Below, one piece after another: positions 37,301 to 49,633 of a stretch of 64,000 bases of DNA (position 1 is its first letter; every line of letters begins with the position of its first letter). Below the pieces are notes generated by a model, which worked only from the letters and a program-made list of their open reading frames with translations, did no database searches and was not told the origin of the DNA. Origin of the DNA: Diprion similis (Eukaryota > Arthropoda > Insecta > Hymenoptera > Diprionidae); NCBI RefSeq assembly GCF_021155765.1, contig NC_060105.1:682001-746000 (forward strand), written 5' to 3'. The position numbers were made by a program, and so were the translations under genes.

Positions 37301-40300
37301 ACGTGTTTCTTAAAATGCTTGAGGCGTTCTGCAGACAGGGGCAAAGTATCGTCGTTCAAAGAATCAAGGCTAGGCAGAGACGCAGGGCTTCCAAAAGTGA
37401 GCGGCATTTTTAAGTTACAACAGTGAATTTTCTGCATACGGGGTAAAGCAAAAATATCGCCGATTTTCACATTGTTGTTTTTATTCTTCTCGAGAATCGA
37501 AGGGCAATAAAGAACAACCGCCGACGGCAAAAAGTCTGGATCAACGGTGGGACGAGGCAACTCCTGAATTGGCTGCCGTTATGAAAAGTTCAACCATACC
37601 TGAGATCGCACCGTTTGATGCGACTCTGGACACGCCGATCGACGATCAGAAGTGAGTTCACTTTCGTTTCTTTAAATTTTTAAAAATCTTCTCATTTTCC
37701 TTTTTCACTTGCACACAAAATTTTGGGATTTGGTCGTGTTCCGTGATATAATTTTTTTTCTCTTCTTTTTTTACCGTCATATAAATACACTCCTTAATTG
37801 ATGAAAAAAAAAATTGAGAAAATCGATTCTCAATCATAATTTATCGTATGAGAAAAAAGAAAATCAATTGTTTATTCGTTACTAATAATATTTTTTTCCT
37901 ATCTCGTTTCAGAGCCGACGCTATGAAACGAGTGCAAAAATTTCTTCGTGTCAATAAATTCGACGAGGCGATCGGCCTGCTACTAGCGGCAAGGTAAGAA
38001 TTATCATTTATCTTACCTTATCACAACACCGTCGTAGTTATCTCTTGCATCATCATCATTATCATCATCATTAATTGCGAATTTGATTCGTCGCCTACCC
38101 GTATTTTTTATTTATATTTAAATCCCTCTGCTTGCTGACTAAGACCTTCCGCATCCGTAAGCAAAAAAAACTAAAAAAAGTGAAAAGAGAAGAAATATGA
38201 CGATGAGATAAGCCATCGAGATTCGCACGCGGAGGTCAGACGGTACTCGCAACGGGGTCAAGTACTTACTTGGGGACCTACGCTACAGTGTGAAAGAAGC
38301 CGAGAAAGAAGTAGAAGAGTCGGGGAATGTTTTCCTTTTTGATTTTTCTTTTCTCCTTTTATTGTTTCGTTTTGTTCGTACCCATTGTCTTTTGTGTGTT
38401 TGTTTTTTTTATATTTTATACCGGCACGTGTGGGTGGCGAAGACTCGCCACCCCTTGCTCCGTTATACCGCATGGAGCAGAGGACCCTCGACCAACGCCC
38501 CCATTGTTTTATCAAACAAAAGCGTCTGGTATAACAAAGCTATTAGTCAGCTTGCTCGTTGTCCTGCCTTGGAACCGACTGCTTTAGATCCACTTTTATC
38601 GCTGAAAATAGTCTAGTCTAACGCTCCTAGACTCGGTACCTACCCACCTACCTAGGCGACTAACTTCACCACCATATATACTGTTATACTGGAAGTTTGC
38701 CGCGAATAGAATTACCTCTTTCGGTTAATCCTTGTCTTTTACATTCAGCTTGTTCGGAATGTCTATTTCATTGTAAAAATGTCAAATTATTAACGCATCG
38801 TAAGAAAGAAGAGAAAAAAAAAAAAAACTACCCACGCGATTCGTTTTTGAACAATTTTAAGTTTCTTCGATATCAGATTGAATTTTCGAATTTATTTTAT
38901 CATATATGCAACTGAATTTCTTATCGACAAAACATACGGGTGATAAAGTAAAAGAGTACTTACTAGTAAAAAAGCTGTCGCGTGTAAATGATTATAGGTA
39001 TAGTAGATGCAGGATTTCGTCGATATGCATATTTACGTTTCATTAAATCTGAAAGGGGACACTCGCTTCGTAGGGAAATTCCTTCTGCCTATAGTATATT
39101 ATGTATATATATAGGTATGTACGTACATAAGGCCCGGCGGTTTATCGAAGTGAACCGCGTCTGTCCCTCGGATCCGTCCATCTTCCTTTGAAGTCCTTGG
39201 CGAAATGATTTTCCGCATTTTTCCTGCTTATCGGCGAGCAGCGTTTCTGGATTGAAAACCCATCAGCGGTTTATTATACCAAGTGTTTTTATACCGTATT
39301 TTTACACACATTTTCGGTTTTGCAAAATTGTAATCGATTTCGTTTAACGGACTCGTGAGGGATCGAGCATATCGTTTATAATCTAGGTCAGGGAGCTTTC
39401 CCTTCGAAAGCCTGAAGGTAGTCGGTCTCTTCCTGTATTTCCATTGTTTCTAGCTTTTTATTTTCTCTTTCAACATCCGCCTTCGTTCCCTTCAAAGTCG
39501 GTCCATATGAACCTTGGTAGGGTGAAACATAGGCGTTAAATTTCGACTCGGGTGCACACGATGGGCTTGTACATCAGATTCTGTCCGAGATCGAACCACG
39601 AAGCAATTTCCCTTGTTTTCATTCGACTCCATCAGAAGCGCCGCCCCCGCAGCAGCAGCAGCAGCAGCAGCGTAACCCAATTTCTCGCCGTTCATCTCGG
39701 TTCCATTGTTATTAAAGCCCTGTCCAGAAAATTCCAAACGCATTCCATTGAGCAAAACCGACGCCGAACGGAGCTTTTGGTCCTTTGAACAACCGCGTCC
39801 TCGTCCTTCCCGCTCCTCCAGGTTCACTCGAGGGTTTCACGGGCTCCAAGGGATGAAGGAGGACGCGGCAATTAACCCTGCGCCTTCGTAACAACCGTTG
39901 ATATATCGGCAGCGAATTATTGTTCCACGGGTTGCAGCTCCCTCTGCGTCAGCTGACTCGAGCTTAAGTTATCCTTAAAGCTCTGCCGACCGAGAATCGG
40001 AGAATTTAATCACGCCGTATCAAACATTCGCAAATTGAGTCTACCGATGCATCGACGTTGCGATACGTTGTTCGTTTTGAGACAAGGCTGAAGTCAGTCA
40101 GGTTAACGCAATGAAATGTCGGTGGAAATAATCGTCATTGTTGTGAAATTTCCGAATGACTTTCAAGGAGTTTACTTTTTACAAGTATTATGTCGATGAG
40201 TGCGTTTTTTTTTTTTTTTGTCATGTTTTACTCTGATTTTACTCTGTTTTACTCTGAAATTTATTATTTCATCACTGTTGTAACGCTGCTAATTTCATTC

Positions 40301-40413
40301 TTGTGTTTTCAGGGAGGTTTGGCCGGAAAACGACAGCTTTGGACACGCAGGGATTACCGAGGAAGAGGAATTCATCGCTCTTCGAGAAATCTATTTCGCT
40401 GATTTGGGCCTTG
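31299..40413 (+). CDS. timeout: Timeout (TIMELESS/Tof1 family), N-terminal exons; gene continues
   Basis: Insect ortholog of vertebrate TIMELESS, which with TIPIN stabilises replication forks and serves checkpoint signalling; Drosophila timeout also affects light responses of the clock. Exons: 31299-31392, 31470-31623, 31792-31972, 32070-32204, 32320-32415, 32665-32828, 35357-35471, 35607-35869, 36184-36316, 36400-36554, 37269-37396, 37495-37651, 37913-37993, 40313-40413. Phases agree throughout and give about 652 codons, ending within a codon. Family marks in order: ETLKDLIRYLRRDDE, HDQVLFALHTSGMVDMFLFI, RHSRFGGTFVV (about 275), SALSVRLFLKEFCVEFLNG, YYEMMITDRK-type motif, ELLHTLAAMD, LVQTVHVFLKMLEAFCRQ, RWDEATPELAAVM, APFDATLDTPID and REVWPEND. 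All are diagnostic of TIMELESS. One intron uses a GC donor at 35870. The C-terminal half is not visible and is expected past the window. Start: first ATG giving the conserved N-terminus. Confidence 0.95.
32829..35356. other. Timeout intron 6 (2.5 kb)
   Basis: Begins with a canonical GT donor and ends with ttacag. No coding sequence or inverted repeat was noticed inside. AT-rich trinucleotide-like DNA occurs near 35170-35235 and a T run precedes the acceptor. Confidence 0.6.
35870..36183 (+). other. Timeout intron 8 with a GC-AG donor
   Basis: The exon must end in phase 2 (GTG AG) so that the next exon reads V-SETIS, matching the conserved VSET of TIMELESS proteins. The only donor giving this phase is AG followed by GCGAGT. 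GT alternatives nearby put the next exon out of frame. The acceptor is a normal ttttacag. Confidence 0.8.
36555..37268. other. Timeout intron 10 (0.7 kb)
   Basis: Contains a TC repeat at about 37052-37082. The acceptor is cccgcag before 37269. Nothing else noted. Confidence 0.6.
37052..37082. repeat. TC microsatellite
   Basis: Interrupted (TC)n run in a timeout intron, seen directly. Confidence 0.9.
37994..40312. other. Timeout intron 13 (2.3 kb)
   Basis: Contains ATC-rich DNA near 38047-38072 and an AGC repeat at 39649-39672. Frames such as those around 38.3-38.6 kb look like chance. Confidence 0.6.
39649..39672. repeat. AGC/CAG trinucleotide repeat
   Basis: Eight uninterrupted copies of the trinucleotide in an intron, seen directly. 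Confidence 0.9.
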
Positions 40414-42091
40414 GTGAGTACTCGTAACAATCTTGCCTTTTTTCTTCATCTCCATCTTTTTAAGACTTATGTGTCTAAAATCTTATCAATATTTGTCTTG
40501 CACCAAGTATAGGACGTTCCAATTCCTTTACTTTTTCACACATTTCCTCATATCTTCGGCAAATCTCGCGACTCATTCCCACCCCCCGTCCATATTTTTA
40601 ACCTTTAAGGCTTAAGGCGTAAGGTCATTGACCTATCAACATTTGACTTTAATTTGGTCCAATTTTCCGGACTTGAGATCACTTTAGAAAAAAAGATTTT
40701 TCGAAATTCCTCAGACCCCGGTTCTCTAAGTGTTAAGGTGTTTATTAACACGCCTGTAGTTATAGTTTGATGCACGAATCGAGGCTGCAGAATTTTACAT
40801 GTACAGTAGACCTACGGGTTTCTCTCATCTTTTAATCAATTAAATTAAATTCCTCGAGGCAGACGAAAATACTCGCGGGAGCTCGTCCGACGAGACGTGC
40901 GATTCTAGGACGAAAAGCAGGACGATGCCGTCGCTTCCCTAGTCAGGAGGGGACTCCTTTTGTTTGCTCACTACTCCGAGCTATTTAGTTTGTTGTTTAC
41001 GTGCCTCAACTGACGTCTCTCGCTTTGCATACTCAGCTACAAACGCGTACAAACAACCCGACTGTACATTCTTGGCCAACAATTTTTGCGAAATTCGATA
41101 TAGATATTAGGTATATATATATATATTAAATATGCAAACCGTATGCGGTCTACGCGAATTCTCTACATGCAGCTGCTGTCCGATATATAAGAATTTTTGC
41201 AGATTTTAAAGAAATTGCTTTGCTTATTTTTTCCTCTTTCTGTCGTATTTTATATTGCTTTTTTCTATCTCGTACGTGCTCACGTAAGTTGAAATTTCAC
41301 CTACCGTCCCCGATACATAAGTAACTCCTGTGTAGTTCGAGAAAAGAATACTGAGCGAAAATATCGGAGAATGAATTGGTGAAGAGGGGTAGAAAAAATG
41401 TGGGAAGAAAACTTCCAAACATGCAATGATTTAACCCGCCCGCCGGTTCGTTCGTTCGTTCCTTGCGGGTCCAACGCTGGTAATAAGCGACGACGTATAT
41501 CACGTCGCAAATTTAATTAAACACCCTGACGCGGTATTCGTTCGTTTCATGGTTCTAATTTATGTATGAATAACTGCTCGCTGTTCACAGCCGTGTTGTT
41601 TCCCGTCCTCCTCCCCCCCTCCCCCCTCCTCTCGCTCACTCTGCTAAACGCCAACTTTTCGTGCTTTACGATAATAATGGAATCGCAGCTTGCAACTATT
41701 ACCTAAACCTGACCCCCCCCCCCCTATTTGGAGGAAGGATGAAACTAAAATCATACTTTTCTATCCTTCGTTTTGAGTATCTTTTATTTTCTCAAGTTTC
41801 TTCTACTATTCGTATAATATAATGCATCTCACGAAAGTCTGACAATTAATTAATATTTGCACCGATAATCGGCATGCATCTGTTGAATATAATAATTTTA
41901 ATTTGTTCATACACGGAATTGTATATACATATATATAATTTCTTGTTATCCTTACTTTCCTCCTGCATACAAACAGGAGCGAATACCTTGATTTTTCTTA
42001 TAAATTATACAAGCTATATACATAGATCGTATATGCATTCCATTAATCTTCTCACGTTTTTTTAATACCGGGTTTCTACCCGCTTTTACAG

Positions 42092-42144
42092 CTGCTGCGG
42101 CAGCCGACCTTTCGACTTTTAGTTCGCGCCCGCGAGAGCTGCAG
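42092..42144 (+). other. Candidate small timeout exon
   Basis: A 53-base stretch between a good acceptor (cttttacag) and a GTAAAC donor, whose phase fits the preceding exon exactly (one base carried over, phase 0 at its end). It would add A-runs followed by DLSTFSSRPRELQ. I do not recognise this in the TIMELESS family, so it may be chance. Confidence 0.25.
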
Positions 42145-44152
42145 GTAAACCCATTCCCTTATACACTCTTCTTATTCGTGGTTGGTGAATGTATAAGCTG
42201 CTGCTTCAACGAATAGAGGATCCGTAGGGTCGTTAAATGTTAATTCTCGTTACATTTTTTTTTCACCGTACTTTTGTACTTATATGAATACAGAAAAAGA
42301 CAGAGAGAGAGAGAGAGGAAGAAAGAGTGGCTGAGGTGTTTCTGCCTGAAATTCCTAGTTTTACGATCAAACATTTTTCAACCCCTCAACGAACATGATG
42401 CAATTATTACGTATAAAAATATATATCACATGTCTTGTACTTTACCCTCACACGTGTCACTACTTCCATTTTAATAAACAATTCGACGGACATTGACGTC
42501 TGAAAATTTTATAATTAAAACTCGCAAATTGGTCTTGTTATACCTGTGATACAGTATAGAGTATAGACCTATGACTACATCATGCATATATATACCTATA
42601 ACGTCAGCAGTTTCCGTGAAATCGTGGATTATGCAGAAGTAACTTTGTTCACGGTAACAAACGGGGCTTTTCAGAGTTTGCTTATCGGGATATACAAGCC
42701 GCGTACGTGTGTATAGGCGATGGCGGGGGTTAAGACGCGAGTCAAAGCGAGGCGAGGCTCAACTCGTGTACATTGAAGTTAATTGCAAGAGGTTGAAATT
42801 CATATTTGGAGAGCTTAACAGTTGATTTCGCTTCTCCGGCGGCGGTCGTCGGTGAAAATCTGAACCTTCCCCTTCCACCCCTTCGCCCCTTTCACCCCTC
42901 CGATAAGCTCGGCGTATCTGTACGTGGCAGTGGAATATAACTTAGTTGGATTGTTTTGCATTATGCATTAGCTTGGGAAAGAGAGGGAGAGAGGGAGAGA
43001 GAGCTCGAAGACTAAACCCTCTCAAACACTCCGGCACAAGCCAATGTTAAACAAGGAGACCCCCCCCCCCCCCCACATGCGACCGTCATCCCCTATAAAT
43101 ACATATATATGCACTCCGATTTGTCCTCCTTATACTGTAAGCTAGCAGCTGGTATACCTGATTTTGTCAATCCATATGGTTTTGTTAAACCATAATGCGT
43201 CGGTTTTGTTGTGGAATATTTAGAAGTGAAAATGGATGAGAAAACTATTCTCTATCATTCGAGAATTGGAGGATAGCTTAAGATATCACGTGTCCTGATT
43301 TTTAGTTATTTTCCGCATTTTTTTTTCATCCTCCAACTTGCCTGTAATAAGAAACCCAGCTCCGGTTTTTATCGATAGAAATTTTATGATCCTTCTGCGG
43401 TGGATGGAAAAATCGCGATTGCACGGAGCAGGCTGATCGGATTGCGGTTGGTCTCATTCGTTCGAATGACCATGTCGTTGGAGAAATCCTGAAAATCTAT
43501 CCCGTCACCTAAGCCGCTGCAGTGGTGTGCAGGTATATATCTATGGACCTTGTAGAAAGTTGGAAGTTTCTAGACTTCCGTTCACCACGTCTAAAGTGGA
43601 GGAGGATATCTGGGCCAATAGAACAGTTTGCAAACACCTCGCGGAGGACTCGCCTTCCCTTATTCCCTTCTCCGTTTCTCCCCTTTATCCCATTTTCTAC
43701 GTCAAACGCCAACCTCCCACAACTGTGTGCAACTTACACAGATGCAATTTCGAGCGGAAGAAAATCTCCGCGCCAAGGCAAACGTTTGTATATATATACA
43801 TATACATATATTATATATATATAGTATGTATACGTATATGGATATGGAGATGCAAATTGCAAATTTATATATCAATTTCAGAGATTTTCATGATTCTTTA
43901 TACTTTTTGTATTTCCTTGGATATGCGAAAGCCGGTGCCGAATGGAAAAAGTACAGGCGAAATATTATATTGTTTGAGAAAAGGTTATTGTAATTACACC
44001 GAAAATAAAAAGTCGAGTTTTCACTGGTATTCACGATTTAAAGTTTAGAGAATCAACTTTAATCATTTTCGGATGGGTGTTTACGTGGGTGTATAGTATG
44101 TTTGTATGCCTGTGATCAATTTTTTTGTCCCACGACATGTCGAGAACGAATC

Positions 44153-44690
44153 ACCGGATTTCAATGATTGTGGTCTCAATCGACGCGGCTTTTCTAATCT
44201 TGGAACTTATTAGATTTTCGCTTTGATCGGTTCGGTAGTTTTTTAATTATTTGAATAACAAAATTCTAAAAAATTTCACAAAAATGATGATATCTTGAGA
44301 ATGGATGAATGGATTTGAACGAAAATTGGTTCCGTAAGATTTTTCTGGTGGTTGATCACGAATCTAAAGTCAGACTTGCAAAATTTAAATTCGACGTATT
44401 CGATAAGCTAAAGAAAATTAAATTAAAAAAAAAAAAAAATAATTGGATTTCGATGAAAATTGGTACTCGTCGGTTTTTTGGGTGGCTTGTCACGAATCAG
44501 AGGTCAGATTTGCAAAATATAAAATGGCGAATCCGATATGTTAGAAAAAAAAATCTATAAGTATTCGGATCTTGGTAGACATTAGTAGGCAGAGGTTTTT
44601 TCGTCAGCGGTAACGAATAGAATCCAATCAGATTTTCAAAATTTGTAATGATAAATCCACTACATGGTACAAAGTAAGAAAAATCGTCAC
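44153..44690. repeat. Diverged tandem repeat, about 132-base units
   Basis: Three to four degenerate head-to-tail units, starting near 44155, 44311, 44444 and 44575. Each contains a version of GATTTCGATGAAAATTGG, then a CACGAATC-type motif, then CAGATTTGCAAAAT. The same motif order occurs inside element J at 58.5-59.2 kb, so both belong to one repeat family. Confidence 0.65.
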
Positions 44691-46364
44691 ACTGTCATGT
44701 GATATGGTGCTTAAGGGCTTCTAAATCTTTAATCAAGAAACTGTATTTCGTTGTTCGAAATTTTTTTAGTTCAAAATTCGAATTGGAAGTAGTATTTTAC
44801 TGTTTCTGTGAAATTGGAACCTGGCTTAAAGCCGCCTGTTCTTTCATCAAACGTCGATGTGCAATGAATGACGCGAAAACGTTTGAAACAAATTTGTAAA
44901 AGCTTTCCACCAATGATTTCAATGCAGCCTAGATACAATCATTCTTTTTCCCTTGCCTTAAACTCTGCTCAAAGCCACCGAGGGACGGATTTTGAACCGT
45001 TTAGATAGTTGGGTAGGCGATTTTACCGACGTTCGACGTTACGACGTTACGACGTTGTTGAGCTGGCGAATAATTACGCTTGGTTTGCAATTAGACGCGG
45101 CAAAACTTCTGGAGATGACGTTTGAGATCGAGGCGGGGTGCCAGTCTGCGTTTAACTGCTCCTCGCGTTAATAATAAGCTATGGTTATGGCTTAAGCTGC
45201 CCGCTGCGAAATCTCGCCAACGATACCAACGTACCCATAATTCTCCTTAAAACGTTTCTCGACGTCTGAGTCTGTTTCACGACTGCTTTGCAATTAATAA
45301 CATTGGAACAAAAATTTTACGGATATTTGAAGAAAGTCATTGACGTAGGTAATAATTGTGTAGCTAGTAAGTATTGTCAACTTTTTCAACCGTTATTTTC
45401 GGATCATCGTTTCAGATTTTTTTTTATTTTTTATCGATTGTCAAATACTTGCCTCTATCGGAATGGACTGATTTTGTTTTTGTTCATTTTAAACCGGACG
45501 CTGCGGAGACTTGAAAAAAGTTGAACTGTAGACATTGACAAAACCTGATGGTTTTTTTTTAACCCTAAACTGCGGTACGTGTTAATTTTTTTAATTTTGT
45601 TTTACGTCGCTTTTTTATTCTGCGCAATCGATTTGGGATTTTAAGCTTTCGAGTCTTTGGCCAGTCGCCATATCGATAAATTCAGATTCGCAAATTTTCG
45701 AAAAATGCACGAGTCTGACATTAGAAAAATCGAAGTTTCGACTCCTCGGTATTTTCGCAATTCAATATTCTGCACTTCATAATCTTGCCAATTCTCGAAA
45801 GAAAAAAAAGAAAAAAAAAAAAAAAAAACTTCGTATTTACGGTCTTTCCACGTTCTTAACTATCGGTAATACGACTTCCGGAATTTCGTCCCGTCGACTT
45901 TTTGCTCTTTCATATTTTTGCACCCCACCCATCTAGCTATCCACTAATTCCGTTTATCCTTATAGACACGTCCTTGCGTGGTAACATGGAAATTAAATAA
46001 CAATCGCGGTTGAATAATACAGCCTGTAGATTTATGCGAATTAGAACATTGAGGAGAAACGATGAAACTCCACGCCTAGCACCTAACCTTGCAAATGGAT
46101 CATTTATATTGTATCCGAAGCTGCCGCCGCGCCGCCTGTGCCTGCTTTCACACCGAGTCTAACGTCGTCAGTTCTCAAAGCATGCCGGCTGTTTTAGGCA
46201 CATACGGAATGTTATTACTAAGAAATTACGTCCCCGCTACGCCAGCGCGGAACAGTTCCATTGTTATTATACCATCCACTTCTCATCTCCCTCGGCAATC
46301 CGCGATCCCTGACTTCGCATGCCTCGGAAAAATGGCGATACTAATTTCCTCGTCTTGGAGCTCG

Positions 46365-46499
46365 TTAAGCTCATGTATGTACGCCTACTTTTACCGACCG
46401 AGCAAATTCACCCTTTCCCGTTCTATTGCTCGTTCAATATAGAAAGAAAAAGGGCGAGTTTACTCGGTCGGTAAACGTGGGAGTACTACATGACCTTAA
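46365..46499. repeat. Hairpin H: about 48-base arms, 135 bases in all
   Basis: Left arm TTAAGCTCATGTATGTACG onward, including TTTACCGACCGAGCAAA, pairs with the right arm GTTTACTCGGTCGGTAAA followed by ACATGACCTTAA. The loop is about 35-40 bases. It could be a small foldback element or a precursor of a small RNA. Confidence 0.65.
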
Positions 46500-47455
46500 G
46501 AAGCGCATAAATTGAAATTTACGATTAGAGAATGACGCATTTTATTGCGGAAACTTGACAGAGTTGAGTAATGTTGAGAGGCAAAAAGAGAAAAATAACT
46601 TGAAATCTTAATCAGAGGGTTGTTTGGACATTTCGTGCGTAAATTTCGCATCGAGATTTTGTTATAGAGGCTTTCGACGGGTAGGTATAACCGAATCTCT
46701 TGGTGAATTTTACAGTTAAACGATCCTCGATAGCCCTATTTCAATTTACATAAAAAGCGTCGCTAAGGGTGAGGTAAAGCTTCCTTTATCCACCCTCGAG
46801 TCGAAACCCCTCGAACCCCGCATACACGAGACGCGCCCTCGAACCGTAAAAACGTAATTGGCTAGTGAGTCATTGATTCCGCGGAGATGCGAAAAGCGCC
46901 TCCAATTTCGCCGCGACATGGCAGCTCGTATATAAAAGGTTGTGTAACGCCGATAAGCTCGATGAATATACTTTAAGCACGTTTACGAGAATTGATTCAT
47001 ATATTTACATACACATATATATCCATTTTGAAGTTCGTGCGTATAACTTGCAGCGTTAAACGATAGACATTGATTTTCGTTTTTTCGATCGGACGTTTAC
47101 TTTGCGAGAGAACGTAAATCGATACGAATGTATGTTAACATTTTTCGAAGTGATGAAATGAAACAAGAGATTCAGGAGAAATTAAATCTTATCTCCGAAA
47201 TCATTTCTCGTTTGCTACACGGAGTCATTATTGAATCCGATAATTCCGAGCTCTACGGTGTATTTGAATATGGGGTGAGTTTGGCACACGACCCTACGAG
47301 CTTTTATCTTCTTCATCTTTTCGACTCACAGATGATTAAGTTCGCGAGGCTGCTCGTAACTTTTATCGAGCGATTTCAAAGATTGAATTTTTCACCATTC
47401 AAACTCTACACATACGTATACTCCACGTGTAGGTATATGTGTATATACATAAATG

Positions 47456-48120
47456 GGGCATTCCGTGTCAACTTAGTAAACTGTTGACCGTACTTTTTAA
47501 TTTCACCAAGGATTCTTCTTACGTTAGTACGATCCGTGAAACAGGTTTCAAAGAAATTTTTCAACATTTTTCAATCACTCGTCTTTGCCCTATGACTTTT
47601 TATACTCATCTCAAAAACACCGAAATTGATTTTTATGCAACAAGAAAAAAAATGCATTTAGTTTCCGAAATCAAACATTTTCACGCAAGATTCGAAGTGG
47701 GACCTCGTTCCTTCCTATTTTCTTTTTTTCAATTTTTTTATATCTTTTTTCCTGTTTTCATACTTGTTCAAAATCTATTAAAATTCATACCAAATCACCC
47801 GCATTTGATTACTGATTCTTCAAAATTGTTTCTCCAGTTCTAAAACACGAACACGATTTTTTTTCAAAATTTTATCACAGATCTTCAACAAGTGTGAAAA
47901 TATAAAAACGATGAAAAAAACAGAGGAAATGTTTTTTTTTTCTTGTTTCATAAAAATCAATTTGGATGTCTTTGAGATGGGTATAAAAAATCCTAGGGTA
48001 AAAACGAGTGATTGGAAAAATCTGCAAATTTCTTTGGAAGCCTTTCCAGGGGTCGTAGTAACGTAGTAAAAATCCTTGGTGAAATTAAAAAATCGTTTAC
48101 CGAATTGACATGGAATGCCC
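47456..48120. mobile_element. Foldback element I (about 665 bp)
   Basis: Ends are GGGCATTCCGTGTCAA and the complement of GGGCATTCCATGTCAA. Arms of about 200 bases or more keep pairing: TTTTTAATTTCACCAAGGAT, TTTTTCAATCACTCG and CTCATCTCAAA, with AAATTGATTTTTATG, all recur in the opposite orientation near the right end. The centre is T/A rich. No open frame of note; a non-autonomous DNA transposon is likely. Confidence 0.8.
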
Positions 48121-48245
48121 TATATATATACTAGTGAAAATAGCAAGTAGATCCCCCGTCGCCTGCAGGCAGTAGCCATTTTTGATCACGTCGTTGACGC
48201 TTTACGACAGAATCAGCGCTCCAGATTCCTTCTCCCCCCTCTTCT

Positions 48246-48246
48246 G

Positions 48247-48280
<34 letters not shown>
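48246..48280. repeat. TC microsatellite
   Basis: Near-perfect (TC)n run of about 35 bases, seen directly. Confidence 0.92.
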
Positions 48281-48281
<1 letters not shown>

Positions 48282-49597
48282 ATCGCGGTATATTTCCTAC
48301 ATAATATATAAACACTCGAGTTAGTATAGAGAACTCGGGTCAGAGGAGGAGGGAGGGAGGGAGTAGGAGTTCACATTAAATTGCCTTCCAATAAGATTAT
48401 TCAAATTCCGAGTCTCGGCTATACGTCCTCGACGTGCGTTAACCTCCTGCACTTGTGCGCATGCGCGGACGCGAATGCGAACGCTGCCTTATATTGGATA
48501 TGTCCGCTGCCTGGCACAAACGACTTTTCCGATTTCCGATATACGTCATCGAAGTATGTAGACGTATACGTGCAGCAGCAGCAGCAGCAACCTGCATCGA
48601 ACACTTGAAAATTATTTCACTTATACAATATCTTATCTTTTATCTTTATTATTTTTTTATTCACCTGTTATAGAGAGCTATATGCTTCTCCAGCCGAGCT
48701 GCAGCTGCTGCTGTTGTAGCGAAAATAGTATCTTTCCGAATCGGAGACGTATATCGTTTATGTAACGGACAGAATCCGTTCGGTTTACGTTCGTAACAGA
48801 TAAGCAAGCTGTCAGACGAAGTTACAAATATTTTTACTCTCTGAACGCGCTTATCATCAAGCAAGATCCTTCTCGTAGCGAAACATTCGCTATATACCGA
48901 GTGAATGGAAATTTCTTTCTTCATTTCTTTTTTTTTGTTTTTTTTTATTGAGGCGTCAATGTGTTTCGATTCAATATTCACTTTCGTACCGGTACGAACG
49001 CTGATGAAATTTTTAAATACGATGTCACTGAAGGAAGCAAATTTGCTGACATCGCGTAAGGTATTTATTTATTTAACAAATCAAAAAGAATAATCGCAGA
49101 ATCATCAAGTACTTAAATGCCATAGAGGTAATCGAAGTGACCTGTTCGTGGCTTGGTGCAGAAACTGATTACAGAAAGAAAAAAAAAACAACCAATGGTA
49201 TATAAAAAATCATTAAACCAATGATATTATAATCAGTCATTTCACATGTACTTCGATGAAACTTAATGCCTCTTTTCGAGATCTACAATCATTAACGGAG
49301 TGAATGTAATATTCACAGCTGTAGACGTGTAATACTTGCGGTAAGTATTTACACACTTACAGGTGAGTGAGTAGGTGGAAACATTAAGAGGAACTCGATA
49401 CACGTTTTATCGCGCACTCGCAGCGGAGACGTGCAACGGCATGGCTGCAAATGCAACGTAGGTGGAGGAGAGCTTCATGTATGGAAGTTGATGGCACAGT
49501 CGGGCGTCTTGGTTGGTGGTACACCCATTGCCGCGGAAAGTATCTTTCCTTCCCTTTTCTTTCCTTTTTCTCTCCCCTTCCACTTCCTCCTCCTCCG

Positions 49598-49633
49598 CTT
49601 CCTCTTCCTCTTCCTCTTCCTCTTCCTCTTCCT
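49598..49633. repeat. Hexanucleotide (TCTTCC) repeat
   Basis: Six tandem copies, seen directly. They create spurious open frames rich in Leu/Pro, Phe/Leu or Ser. Confidence 0.9.

Larger units (their letters stand above)
40414..46364. other. First part of the giant timeout intron
   Basis: No confident coding sequence after the exon ending at 40413, apart from a weak candidate exon at 42092-42144. Holds a C run (about 43060-43074), a TA/TG-rich tract (about 43790-43840), a diverged tandem repeat (44153-44690) and an A-rich tract (about 45806-45830). TIMELESS C-terminal motifs were not found. Confidence 0.5.

Noticed and set aside
46089..46442. 117-codon plus-strand frame
   Set aside because: No family resemblance; it overlaps the hairpin at 46365-46499.
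47128..47487. 119-codon frame as a possible timeout C-terminal exon
   Set aside because: No TIMELESS C-terminal motif and no matching phase or splice signals; it also overlaps the left end of element I.
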